Positions 1-8,917 of a stretch of DNA of 64,000 nt are shown in pieces. The translations under genes and the position numbers were made by a program. Source of the DNA: Variovorax sp. RA8. Its GTDB lineage: Bacteria > Pseudomonadota > Gammaproteobacteria > Burkholderiales > Burkholderiaceae_C. Position 1 is the stretch's first letter. Every line of letters begins with the position of its first letter. The notes under the pieces are model-generated. The model was given only the letters and a program-made list of their open reading frames with translations. It searched no databases and was not told where the DNA came from. Where the stretch lies: contig NZ_LR594664.1 of NCBI RefSeq assembly GCF_901827175.1, forward strand, positions 361,300-425,299, given 5' to 3'.

Positions 1-115
1 TGCCGTTTCAATCCGCGAGTTGATATTGCTACGGACTGACGGCACCTACGCCGATGGTATCAGCGGGAGTTGCAGACACAGGGGATTTTTGGCAACCCGT
101 GCAGGGCTGGAGCAA

Positions 116-150
116 CAACGCCCCGTCCGAGCATGTCGGGCGGGGCGTTG
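116..150 (-). terminator. Strong hairpin after the leftmost minus-strand gene
   Basis: Two 15-base arms (116-130 and 136-150) pair with a single G-T mismatch around the loop GCATG. The hairpin lies just past the stop of the gene at 174, so it probably ends or stabilises the transcript running from 3590. There is no clean T run, only a GTTGTTGC stretch on the minus strand, so it may be an RNA-stabilising or Rho-assisted end rather than a classical intrinsic terminator. Bases 1-115 show no convincing gene. Confidence 0.5.
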
Positions 151-173
151 AAGTAGCTGGCGCGGGGTGGGAG

Positions 174-668
174 TTACCCGATCCGCTCGCCGTGATTCGC
201 GGCAGCGGCCCGCGCTTCGTAGGTCGCGAGCGCCTGGCTGTTGTACGGTCGGCCGGCCATCCGCGCGTTGCGGATCGCACTCTCATGGGCGAGCGCCACC
301 AGATGATCCGACTCGACGCTGCGCAGGCGCTGCTCATCGGCGAACATCACCATGCACACATCCCCCAGGCGGACGTACCAGTGCTGACCCGGCCTGCTGC
401 ACACGCCGGCAGCTTGCGCCTCTTCGATCAGCGAGCGCGCCGCCGTGTTCAGATAGACGTCGATCATCGTCGGCGACGAAAGCTCGACATGGCCCAGGTT
501 CTCGACGTGGGCCAAAAGGCAGTCACGCAGTCGCTCCAGATCGCTTTCCGACAGCGAGACGTGCCGAATCGGAGGCGCACCTAGACGACGCTCTTCCTTT
601 GCCCTGGCCGCAAGGACCAATGTCTGTTCCAGCGCCTCTTCGGCGCTCATCATTGCGAATTCCAGCAT
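174..668 (-). CDS. Hypothetical protein, 164 aa
   Basis: I do not recognise this protein. It is a soluble-looking, Leu/Ala/Glu-rich protein with no signal peptide or membrane segment. It starts three bases after the stop of the gene at 672, so the two are probably co-translated. A second in-frame ATG lies five codons in (653) and could be the true start. It is the last gene of a minus-strand run that begins at 3590 and is followed by a strong hairpin. Nothing in the sequence indicates a catalytic function. Confidence 0.7.
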   Translation of the reverse strand: MLEFAMMSAEEALEQTLVLAARAKEERRLGAPPIRHVSLSESDLERLRDCLLAHVENLGHVELSSPTMIDVYLNTAARSLIEEAQAAGVCSRPGQHWYVRLGDVCMVMFADEQRLRSVESDHLVALAHESAIRNARMAGRPYNSQALATYEARAAAANHGERIG

Positions 669-671
669 GCT

Positions 672-1355
672 CTACATCGCGACGTTGATCTTTGGGTCCT
701 GGCGCACGGTCGCCTCGACGACCCGCTTCGGATCGGGGCGGAACGTGATGACGTTCAGGCGCGTCGCCACCGCATCGCGCTTGTCATTCTTCTCGGCAAC
801 GCGTACCACCGCGTGGTGGACGAACGCCTTCACGTAGGGCCGCTCGCGCATGAAGCGCCACACGGCCGAGGGGAACTGGATCAGCAGATGCTGCAGGCTG
901 AGCGTCGACACCACGTTGAAGTCCTTCTTTGCGAGCCGGCCCTCCAGGTACGAAAGCACGATGTCCTTGACCTCCTGCTCGTAGTCGGCGCGAAGCCGCG
1001 TCGAGGTCAGAAGCCCCGAGTTGCGGACCATCTGTTCCGTTACCGAGGTCGTCGATTCTTTCAAGTGGTCGAATCCCATCCAGACGTCGACCTCGTACAG
1101 GAGCTTGCCTTCGTCGATCGCGGCCTTGGAAAAATAGATGCTCGCATCGGCGATCGCGCGGGTACCGTGGACAGCCCAAACGAATTCGTCCGGAAGATCC
1201 CGCGGATTGGTTCCCTCCAGGCCAACAAGCGTATCGCGGAAGTTGATGACGGACGGGCGACGGTCCGTCAGCAGGAAGGAGCGGAAGAACGTCGCGCCAT
1301 TGGCACGACCGATGCGCTTCTCGTCGCGCTGTGGAAGAACAACTGGTTGCTTCAT
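672..1355 (-). CDS. Hypothetical protein, 227 aa
   Basis: This is a soluble protein of mixed alpha/beta character that I cannot assign to a family. The central part is rich in charged helices (about residues 95-150), and the C-terminus is basic with several Arg/Lys-Pro-Asp turns. There are no membrane segments or signal peptide. It starts 14 bases after the stop of the HTH-like gene at 1370 and ends 3 bases before the next gene, so it is embedded in the 3590-to-174 operon. Codon use matches the surrounding plasmid backbone. Confidence 0.7.
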   Translation of the reverse strand: MKQPVVLPQRDEKRIGRANGATFFRSFLLTDRRPSVINFRDTLVGLEGTNPRDLPDEFVWAVHGTRAIADASIYFSKAAIDEGKLLYEVDVWMGFDHLKESTTSVTEQMVRNSGLLTSTRLRADYEQEVKDIVLSYLEGRLAKKDFNVVSTLSLQHLLIQFPSAVWRFMRERPYVKAFVHHAVVRVAEKNDKRDAVATRLNVITFRPDPKRVVEATVRQDPKINVAM

Positions 1356-1369
1356 TTCGACTACACCAA

Positions 1370-2416
1370 TCAGAGGGTAAGCGGGCGAATGGCCAGTGGC
1401 ATTACCGAGTCACGGCGTGCTGCGCTACGACTCGATGCGCGGCCGCGCTTGCTGCGTGGGGCACCAGGCACAGGAGCGGGCGCCCGCGTCTCGAAGTCGC
1501 CACCACGAACGCGGTGCACGATGGTAGAAACGCGCTCAAGCGCCTCTCGGGGGTTCGGCATCGACATGAGCTTGCGCAGGAGCAGCTCGATCACCAGCCG
1601 CGCGCCGCTGCCTTCGGTTTTCTCCATCCAGCGGTAGGCGGTCGAGGACGAGCGATCGAACGCGGAGGTGTAGCGCTTCGAGAACTGCAACTCGACGTAG
1701 TTGCGATCGTCCTCGTCGCCCGGCATGCTGATCTGCTCGATCAGCGGGCCGTACATCACGCGGAACACCTCGTCCGCTTCGTACCGGCGCCACGGTGCAG
1801 GCGTAGGAACCTCGTCGTAGAGCCGGCAGAGCATCTCGACGTCGAAGGCGATGACCTTGCTCGAGCGCAACATCTTGGCGAAGGCGAAGCGGTTCTGCAG
1901 GCCGAGCGCCGCGCCGAACTCGGACGAGTTGAGGTCGAAGCGCTTGCACAGCGTGTCGACGTCGAGACCGGTGAGGGGCCGCTCCGACCACGGCTTGAGG
2001 AGATCGGCGTGATCGAGCTCCATGTCCTTCTTGATCGTCGGCACGCCAGGCCGCCCGAGCTTGCGCGCGAGCTTCTTCGCCGCCTTTGCTTCCTTGCGGG
2101 CGAGGCGCTCGGCCAGCTTTGCGGCTGCGCGCTCCTTCTTGCGCTGCTCGCGCGCTGCCTGCCGGTCCTTCTTGTCCTGCTCCTTCTGTAGGAGGCGCTC
2201 GGCGTTGCGTTGGGCCCGTTCGGCCTCACGGCTCTCGCGGCGCTCTTGACGCTCCAGGAGTTGCTTCTGGGAGGGGACGCGAGGCTTGCTCACGCGCTTC
2301 TTGGCCGTGCCTGGCGCAACGGGCTTCTTCACGGGGGGCGCCTTGGCCGCTGCCTTGGCCTCCGGCTTGGCCTTCTTAGCCGCGGGGGCGATCGTTTTCG
2401 TGTTCGTCTTGCTCAT
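1370..2416 (-). CDS. Lys/Ala-rich coiled-coil protein with HTH-like segments
   Basis: The first ~120 residues are extremely rich in Ala, Lys, Arg and Glu and should form a long basic helix or coiled coil. The remaining part contains two stretches that read like helix-turn-helix units: 'SSEFGAALGLQNRFAFAKML' and, later, 'FDRSSSTAYRWMEKTEGSGA'. This layout suggests a DNA-binding or DNA-organising plasmid protein, in the manner of KfrA-type proteins but with the domain order reversed. Its start overlaps the end of the gene at 2376 by 41 bp, so translation is probably coupled. The family is not identified, and the DNA-binding role is inferred. Confidence 0.6.
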   Translation of the reverse strand: MSKTNTKTIAPAAKKAKPEAKAAAKAPPVKKPVAPGTAKKRVSKPRVPSQKQLLERQERRESREAERAQRNAERLLQKEQDKKDRQAAREQRKKERAAAKLAERLARKEAKAAKKLARKLGRPGVPTIKKDMELDHADLLKPWSERPLTGLDVDTLCKRFDLNSSEFGAALGLQNRFAFAKMLRSSKVIAFDVEMLCRLYDEVPTPAPWRRYEADEVFRVMYGPLIEQISMPGDEDDRNYVELQFSKRYTSAFDRSSSTAYRWMEKTEGSGARLVIELLLRKLMSMPNPREALERVSTIVHRVRGGDFETRAPAPVPGAPRSKRGRASSRSAARRDSVMPLAIRPLTL

Positions 2417-3590
2417 TGCTGCTCGAAACCTTTGTCAGTGCTTCTTTTAAGCTGGCCACCCGCTCTGGGCTCGGCTCGGAAGGTTCGATTTCCGAATCGG
2501 GATCGACATCGAGTGCCAGCTCGCGGCGCTCGGCCGGTGTCAGTGGCGCGGGCTCCTGGTCAACCCGCAGGGCAATCCTTGCCCTCCAGTCCGGCAGAGC
2601 CTCCTCGACCTTCGCGCCTGTGGCGATCTCCACGACGTCCAGACCCTGCTGCTTCGCGCTCAACAAGGACGATTCAATGGCGCGCTGCCGCTCTTCGGCC
2701 GTCTGATCGCAGGCGACCCGTTCGGCGTGCAGGCGACGGATTTCGGCGCCCGGGAGGCCTCCGAGGTCATTGCTCGCGAGCACCTGACCGAGCAGTTGGT
2801 CGGCGGGGATGTCACCCGTGGCAGCCAGCGCGACCAGCTGCGTCTTGATCTGCGCATCCAGATCCTGAGCTTTGGCCTTGGCCCGCGTCACCTCGGACAC
2901 AAACTCTTCCAGCAGACCTATTGCCGCGATAACGGGCACCTTGCTTGGGTCTACCGCGTTGAGATCCGGAGCCTTCGCATGAAGGCGCTCCATTGCGCCC
3001 ACGACCGTCTCCGCGCTAAGCGGAAGCTCGTCCGTGAGCTTGCTGGCGGAGAATCCGGCGGGGAAAGCCAGCTTCACTTTCTTGGTCAGGCCTGGGCCTG
3101 GCCATGGCGCGACCTCTTCGTCCTGGCCTAGATAGTCGTCCGGGACGAGTTCGCCGCTGTTCACCGGGGGGGCCTCGCTACTCGCGATAGCCGTTTCCGC
3201 CGCAACGGTTCCTGCCTGCGCCCGGTCGCGGGGGTCACCTCGGGCCGGCCCATCGACCAGGCGATTGACGTCCTTCGCGCCCGCTGCTCCCCTTCCCTGC
3301 CCGTCCGCCGGAGCACCAGATCCACTCCTCGGTCTTTCACGGAACGGCCGCGTGATCCAGCGAAAAAAATTGAGCAGCATCCGCATCAGGCCCTCAATGG
3401 CGGCGAAGGATCCGCGCCATAGCGTCTTTGCGGTTTCGCGGATGATCCGCGCGGCGTCTTCGAGCTTGAGCGAATCCCGCTTTGCCGCGGCGCCATGGAT
3501 CAGGCCAGCCGACTCAACGCGCGCATTGCTGCCGGCCGCCTCGGCGATTGGAGTGGGTGCAAAAGGTGCGTCGTTGCTCAGGATGGTCAT
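2376..3590 (-). CDS. Hypothetical protein, 404 aa, first gene of leftmost run
   Basis: The protein starts with a ~50-residue polar segment. This is followed by an amphipathic or weakly hydrophobic stretch ('IEGLMRMLLNFFRWITRPF', residues ~65-84) that may touch the membrane, then a disordered Gly/Ala/Pro linker. The C-terminal half is helical and carries long coiled-coil-like repeats (residues ~200-330) and an acidic tail. I do not recognise a family. It is the first gene of the minus-strand run ending at 174. The upstream 179 bp to the trbC stop is AT-richer and probably contains the promoter. Confidence 0.65.
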   Translation of the reverse strand: MTILSNDAPFAPTPIAEAAGSNARVESAGLIHGAAAKRDSLKLEDAARIIRETAKTLWRGSFAAIEGLMRMLLNFFRWITRPFRERPRSGSGAPADGQGRGAAGAKDVNRLVDGPARGDPRDRAQAGTVAAETAIASSEAPPVNSGELVPDDYLGQDEEVAPWPGPGLTKKVKLAFPAGFSASKLTDELPLSAETVVGAMERLHAKAPDLNAVDPSKVPVIAAIGLLEEFVSEVTRAKAKAQDLDAQIKTQLVALAATGDIPADQLLGQVLASNDLGGLPGAEIRRLHAERVACDQTAEERQRAIESSLLSAKQQGLDVVEIATGAKVEEALPDWRARIALRVDQEPAPLTPAERRELALDVDPDSEIEPSEPSPERVASLKEALTKVSSSNEQDEHENDRPRG

Positions 3591-3769
3591 GGCGAAGTGC
3601 AGTTTCTTGGGTCAAAAGCATCAATCGGACTATGCGATCCGTTCGATTCAATTTTCCACGTAATAACTGCTTTACGAACATTTATATCGCAGCGACCAGA
3701 TTGTAACCAGTAGGACTTAGCCCCTTTTCCCCCGGAAACGACACCCTCGACGCGAATATTTCACTTGCC

Positions 3770-6700
3770 TCACATGCCGCCCAGGCTCGCCAGGAAGTCG
3801 TCCACGCTCTGGTCCTTGCTGTCCGGGACCTCGTCGTCCTCAACGGGCGTCACCTGGGCCGCGACGATCCGCTCAGTAATCTGCGCTGCGCCCACCGGGT
3901 CGGGTCCGCCCAGCGCGGCCTCGACCGAAACCACCAGCTCGCGGGTTTTGTCGTTGAAGCCGATTGCGTCCGGGCCGACCTTCTTGAGCGTCGTCTCGGC
4001 ACCGGCCAGCGCGTTCGTCACCCAGCCTGGGTTCTGTCCGAGTGTCGCCGAAGCTGTCCTAGCTGTCGCCTTTGGTACTACAACAATCTCCGCCGCATTA
4101 TCAGCGGGAACCGTGGCCTTTCCCGACGCCCCACCACTGTTTCGTTCGTAAACGGACTCTCCCGTAGACAGGAGCGCGGCAATAGTGGCCTTCACCGCGG
4201 TCGAAAGGATGTCCGGCGCGAAGATGTCCGAAGCGGCCACGAGCGGCTCGCCGGAGAGGTCCCGTATGGCATTCGTCGCAGCTGGAGCCCCGCCCTCTCC
4301 GTCCAGCTCGGCGAACAGGGCCGCCGGATCGCCGGGGGCGGTAGTCGGTGACACCAGGGGTTGCGCCGGCGCGGCAGCGCTGCCTCCCAGCGTGCCGTCG
4401 ATGAAGGCGTCCACGTCGATCGCACCTGGCGATGCGACTGCCGGCGACGCAGCGGGAGCGAGCGGTGCTTTAGCGGGCGCTGGCGCTGCAGCCTTTGCGG
4501 GCGCGACCGGGAATGCGGGCGGCGGCGCGCGGCGGGCGGGCGCTGCAACCTCCTCCACCGGCATGCGCTCGAAAATGGCGTCGTTCAGATAGGCGAACGG
4601 ATCGTCGCTCACCTCCGGCGCGAGGGTGGGCGTGCTGGCTTCCGGCTCAGGCGCGGCAGCTGCGGGAGCTGCGTTCGGCTTGGTGAAGGACGCAAACTCG
4701 CCCGACGACGGCAGCCCCACGCTCTCGTCCGGGTCTCCAGCTGGCGCCGCTGAGCCAGCGCCTGGCTGGGCGGTGTTCCCCACGGCAGCATCCGTGAGCG
4801 GGCGATCGCCGCCCCCGAGCGAGCCCGCCGCGCCAGCTGCGGCACCCTTGATCAGCCCGAGATCCTCGGCAGCGCGACGAGCCGCCACGTACAGCGCCGC
4901 GCCGCGTTCGGCACCGGTGATGCTCGCCGGCAGGCCCTGCGCGACCATCGAGACACGCCCGATCAGCATGTCCTCCTCAACCTGCAGGTTGTGGCTGGTC
5001 TTGTAGGTGAGCAAGTCGATGAGTTTCAGGCCCTTGGAGACCTTGTCGTCGAGCGCCTCCGCCTTGATCGCGTTCGCCTCTACCTCCTGCATCGAGACCG
5101 GCCTCACCTGCAGGAAACGGTTGAGCCGAAACGACCGCATCTTGTACTTTTCAAGGTAGTCGCCCACGTAGAAGCCTGCGATGCCGAAGGTCTTGCCGCG
5201 CGTGTTGATCAGACCTTGCCCGGTCTTCATGCTCTGCATGTCGTCGATCGTGACACGCTCGACGGTCTCTACTGAGACGGCCATGTCGCGACGGAAGCCC
5301 CCCGCGTTGAGCGCGTATTGGTTGTAGACCGCTACGCGGGCCTTGCCCACGTAGTCGGAGATCAGCTTCTGCGTCTTCTGCGCATCGTCGATCCGCATGA
5401 AGTACTTGGCCACGGCGTTGGCTAACATCGCGCCCGCCTCGGAGGCGCGGCTTCCTTCGGTGAGCTTCTCGATGTCCTGGGCCGCCGCGATCATGCTCAT
5501 GCCCAGGCTTCGGGCCTGCGCGAACATCACGGCGATGCCGTCTGAGAAGTAGTATCCCAGCTCGTCCAGCGCCACGAGGAACGGGTAGTTCGCCTCCGTC
5601 GCCTTCGATTCGAGCACCATCGCGCGGTCACCTTCGATGTCGGCGCCGAGGTTGCGGCCCATCATCACGCGCAGGCACGCGATCGCCAGCTTGCCCAGGT
5701 TCTCCGCTTCGGAGGCCGACTTCTCGAGCGACGGGATCATCATGACCAGCACGCGGTTGTTCAGCGCCACGTCGACCATGTCGATCTCGGAATACTTGGC
5801 CCGGAAGATGTGGCCGTAGGTCTTGTCCAGCAGGTTCAGCGCCGGCATTAGCTGGCCGATGCGGTAGCCGTGCTGGTCGTACGTGGCCTGGTCCTGCTCG
5901 GTCTTCTGCGCTGGCTTGCCAGCAGCTGACGCCGGCGCGCCGCGGCCGCCCAGGCCGCGATCGGTCGGCAGGCCCGTGCGACTGGCCGAGTTGGGATCAG
6001 GCGGTAGGTTGTACTTGGCTATCACGCGATCGACCATGAAGCCGGGGCAGCCTCCCGACTCGCAGTAGCTCTTGATGCCCACGAAGCCGTAGGACCACTC
6101 ACCCTTCTCGATGTATTCCCGGTAGCCCTCGGCGTAGAGCTCCTCGACCTTGGGCAGGCCCATGTAGTCGATGTAGGTGCCCACAGAGATCTCGAAGCCC
6201 TGGGTGTCCCGCTTGTAGCAAAGCGCGGCCACGAGCGAACGCCAGAAGTTCAGCGCCTTCTCCTGCCAGCTCTTGCCGTCCCCTTCCGCCTTCGGCAGCA
6301 GGTTGGCACCCATCTGGATCTGCGTGTCGGCGTCCGAGTCGGAGAACGTGTTGATCATGTTCGTGCGCCGGCGGCGCGACGCGCGGATCTTCTCGGGGGA
6401 GCTGCCGCCAATCAGGAAGTTGAGCGCCAAGAAGTCATCGTCTGCGCCCAGCATCCGGCACATGGCCATGAGGTCCAGCGGCATCTTGTTGTCCGCCTTG
6501 CCGTCTGCCAGAAAGAAGCCCGAGCCCCAGCACAGCGCGTTGTAGAACATGCCCTTGAGGGTTTCGGATTTTCCCGAACCTGTCGATCCCAGGATCAGGA
6601 AGTGGGTGCGCAGGTCCGAGTCGGCCATCCACACCTCGCGGAAGTTCTCGTAGGGGTTGGTCGAGCGCACGTGCCCCACGTACATGATGCCGTCGCCTTC

Positions 6701-6967
6701 CTTGCCCTTCTCGTCCAGGCCGTCCGGCGGGTAGCGCAGCGGCAGGATCACGCGATAGCTCAGGTGCGTGAAGAGCAGGAAGAGGAAGGCCACCACGCAC
6801 ACGGGAAAGAGCGGCTTGATCGCGACCATCGTGATCACCACTGCCAGGACGTTGACGGCCAGGAACTCGGGCTTTGAGAGCTTCTCGGCGTACTTCTCAC
6901 CCCAGCCACGCGTGTCGGCAATGTTGCGTGAGAGCTTGACTTCCTGGTGCTGTTCGATGAGAGCCAT
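3770..6967 (-). CDS. trbC: Type IVB coupling ATPase (TrbC/DotL-like)
   Basis: This is the likely inner-membrane coupling protein that brings DNA or protein substrates to the type IVB conjugation channel (IncI TrbC, Legionella DotL/IcmO). Two membrane helices lie near residues 36-72. The Walker A motif GSTGSGKS is at residues 127-134 and a Walker B-like segment ends in 'FLVALDELGYYF'. The fold continues with a glutamine-containing 'SMIAAAQDIEKLTEGSR' segment. After residue ~690 comes a long Ala/Pro-rich tail, much less conserved, probably for adaptor binding. At 1065 residues it is longer than DotL because of this tail. It ends the trbA-trbB-x-trbC gene order known from IncI plasmids. Confidence 0.93.
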   Translation of the reverse strand: MALIEQHQEVKLSRNIADTRGWGEKYAEKLSKPEFLAVNVLAVVITMVAIKPLFPVCVVAFLFLLFTHLSYRVILPLRYPPDGLDEKGKEGDGIMYVGHVRSTNPYENFREVWMADSDLRTHFLILGSTGSGKSETLKGMFYNALCWGSGFFLADGKADNKMPLDLMAMCRMLGADDDFLALNFLIGGSSPEKIRASRRRRTNMINTFSDSDADTQIQMGANLLPKAEGDGKSWQEKALNFWRSLVAALCYKRDTQGFEISVGTYIDYMGLPKVEELYAEGYREYIEKGEWSYGFVGIKSYCESGGCPGFMVDRVIAKYNLPPDPNSASRTGLPTDRGLGGRGAPASAAGKPAQKTEQDQATYDQHGYRIGQLMPALNLLDKTYGHIFRAKYSEIDMVDVALNNRVLVMMIPSLEKSASEAENLGKLAIACLRVMMGRNLGADIEGDRAMVLESKATEANYPFLVALDELGYYFSDGIAVMFAQARSLGMSMIAAAQDIEKLTEGSRASEAGAMLANAVAKYFMRIDDAQKTQKLISDYVGKARVAVYNQYALNAGGFRRDMAVSVETVERVTIDDMQSMKTGQGLINTRGKTFGIAGFYVGDYLEKYKMRSFRLNRFLQVRPVSMQEVEANAIKAEALDDKVSKGLKLIDLLTYKTSHNLQVEEDMLIGRVSMVAQGLPASITGAERGAALYVAARRAAEDLGLIKGAAAGAAGSLGGGDRPLTDAAVGNTAQPGAGSAAPAGDPDESVGLPSSGEFASFTKPNAAPAAAAPEPEASTPTLAPEVSDDPFAYLNDAIFERMPVEEVAAPARRAPPPAFPVAPAKAAAPAPAKAPLAPAASPAVASPGAIDVDAFIDGTLGGSAAAPAQPLVSPTTAPGDPAALFAELDGEGGAPAATNAIRDLSGEPLVAASDIFAPDILSTAVKATIAALLSTGESVYERNSGGASGKATVPADNAAEIVVVPKATARTASATLGQNPGWVTNALAGAETTLKKVGPDAIGFNDKTRELVVSVEAALGGPDPVGAAQITERIVAAQVTPVEDDEVPDSKDQSVDDFLASLGGM

Positions 6968-7029
6968 GAGGGTCCGGTTCAGCGCTGGCGCTGGACGTTT
7001 GAGAATGGGCTGGTTTGAGGGATCTGCGA

Positions 7030-7788
7030 TCAGGACTTGGCGCCGGCGCCGGTAGGATCGGCCTCTTCGATTGCGGCCTGGCGCGCGGCGAACTCGAAAC
7101 CGGCCACCTGCAGGCCGAGCACGGAACGGGGCGTCTCCTGCAGCATCTTTGTGATCTGCAGCGCCACACCCAGCGGGCCGACAATACCGACGCGCACCAT
7201 GGCGGCCGACTGCTCGTCGCTGCCCTCCAGGATGTCAGCGGCGATCCGGCAGAGCACGTCGTTCGCCTCCTCCAGCGCCTTCGTGTCCGAGCCGGGGCCC
7301 GGTGCTTGCCGGTACTGTGGCCGGGCGATCCAGTTGCGCGTGCGGTCCAGCAGCGCGCTGGCATAGAGCACTCCGGGCCCATGCGCCTTCTCGACGTCCA
7401 AGAGGGCTGCCATCAGGGCGCCCATCACCCCGCGCACGAACTGCTCGCGCACCACGTTGTTCTTCGCCGTCAGTGTGGTGACCGGGGACACCGCGTTGTC
7501 AGGTGCTGCGATCTCCACCACGAGTGCTGAGATCGCCAGCGTGTCGCGCGACGCCAGCGCCTCGAGGACGCGCTCCACGCGCCGGGGATTGACCTTGGGC
7601 AGCAGAGCACCGCTGGACCACGCCCTGGCCGCCGCGCGCAGGCCGTCGTCAAAGGCTGCGACGCAATCTGCGACTGCTGGCGCGAGGGGTGGCGCGACTT
7701 CCTCAGGGGCCTGCCCCATATCTGGAGCTTGGCGACGCACCAGGCCGCGCATGCGAGCGAACAGACCATTGATGGAGGGAGCATTCAT
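7030..7788 (-). CDS. Hypothetical protein between trbB and trbC, 252 aa
   Basis: I do not recognise this protein. The ATG at 7788 is chosen because the open frame upstream of it overlaps the end of trbB. It is a soluble, Ala/Leu/Val-rich, probably all-helical protein with no signal peptide. It contains a central segment around 'NNVVREQFVRGVMGALMAAL' and a short Pro-rich stretch. It lies between the disulfide protein and the coupling ATPase, a position that suggests an adaptor or chaperone for the coupling complex; this is inference from position only. Confidence 0.7.
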   Translation of the reverse strand: MNAPSINGLFARMRGLVRRQAPDMGQAPEEVAPPLAPAVADCVAAFDDGLRAAARAWSSGALLPKVNPRRVERVLEALASRDTLAISALVVEIAAPDNAVSPVTTLTAKNNVVREQFVRGVMGALMAALLDVEKAHGPGVLYASALLDRTRNWIARPQYRQAPGPGSDTKALEEANDVLCRIAADILEGSDEQSAAMVRVGIVGPLGVALQITKMLQETPRSVLGLQVAGFEFAARQAAIEEADPTGAGAKS

Positions 7789-7828
7789 CTTGGGGGTCCC
7801 AATGGCCGTGGAGCGGGGCGCAGGCGGT

Positions 7829-8896
7829 TCAGCGCGCAGCGTCATCCTTGAGCCCGCCGTTCTCGGCGAGCCACTTGTTGATGTCGCCGAGCGAGCCAGA
7901 GCCGGCAATCACCTTGCCGGTCGCCGACACCAGGGTCGGGGTTCCGGTGAAGTTCAGGGCGACGAAGGCGCCATTCGCCTTCAGGACCTTGTCCTCGGCC
8001 CCGGCACACTTGCCGTCGCTCACCGCGTCACCGATGGGTGCGTAGCCGCCGATCGCCGCCGACCAGGCTGAGACAGTGTCCTTCGCGCACAGGACGTTCT
8101 TGACCAGCTCCTCCGAGCCGACCTTGAAGGAGACCGGCACGATCACCGGCACGAAGCGCGGGTCGATCTGCGACAGCTTCGGCTCTAGGTCCTTGCATGA
8201 CGGGCAGTTCGGGTCGCTGAAGATGACGAAGGGCTGCCCGGACGGGCGCATCTGAATCCCCAGCTCGCGCGTCACGTTAGCGAGCACCTGCATCTCGGTC
8301 ACCGAAAGCTTGTCGCCGAGGGTGCGGTCGCGCAGCTCCGGGGGAAGCTCGTCGGCCGGAGCGGTGTCACTCTTCGGCGCATTCACACCGTAATGCGTAC
8401 CCGGCGGCAGATTCCCTGAGCTGCGCGTTTGGTACTGCGAGCACATTGTCACGAGCAGCACCAAGCCCATGAACATCAGGAACCATCGCACAAGCGTCAG
8501 CGCCGATCGCGCCAGCGCGCGAGGCGAGTTGACTCGCTCGATCAGACCCTTCCTCGCCCGCCCGAGGAGGTTCGGGACAAAGGCGTGGGCTTCGGCAGGA
8601 CGGGTGAACTGCTCGACGATCTGGCGGTAGGCCGACAGCTCTGGCAGGCGGCCCGGCAGCGGGTGGACCTGCGACGACCAAAGGACCGACTCGTTGTAGT
8701 GGAGTGCCAGCTCGGAGGTCTGGCTGTTCCACCAGATCTTCCACACCTCGCCCGGGCGCGCTGCGGTCCAGATCACCACTGGATAAGCTCGATCGTGATC
8801 CAGGTTTCCGGCCTCGATGAAGCTGAAGGCCGATCCGGTCAGCGAAAGCGTAGGGACTGGGTTCGCCGCGCTCGGCTGCGTGTTGAGATCGTTCAT
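7829..8896 (-). CDS. trbB: Membrane-anchored thioredoxin-fold protein (TrbB/DsbC-like)
   Basis: This is a probable thiol-disulfide oxidoreductase or isomerase that folds or stabilises transfer proteins in the periplasm, the role assigned to IncI TrbB. The thioredoxin-type active site CPSC is at residues 231-234, followed by a cis-Pro region ('NFTGTPTLVS'). One membrane helix lies at ~137-153. Unlike typical DsbC proteins with a cleaved signal, this one has a ~135-residue N-terminal soluble part rich in Trp and Leu, so it is probably a signal-anchor protein with a cytoplasmic domain. It sits between trbA and trbC, as in IncI plasmids. Confidence 0.88.
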   Translation of the reverse strand: MNDLNTQPSAANPVPTLSLTGSAFSFIEAGNLDHDRAYPVVIWTAARPGEVWKIWWNSQTSELALHYNESVLWSSQVHPLPGRLPELSAYRQIVEQFTRPAEAHAFVPNLLGRARKGLIERVNSPRALARSALTLVRWFLMFMGLVLLVTMCSQYQTRSSGNLPPGTHYGVNAPKSDTAPADELPPELRDRTLGDKLSVTEMQVLANVTRELGIQMRPSGQPFVIFSDPNCPSCKDLEPKLSQIDPRFVPVIVPVSFKVGSEELVKNVLCAKDTVSAWSAAIGGYAPIGDAVSDGKCAGAEDKVLKANGAFVALNFTGTPTLVSATGKVIAGSGSLGDINKWLAENGGLKDDAAR

Positions 8897-8917
8897 GTGT
8901 TGCTCAAGGTTTGAGAA

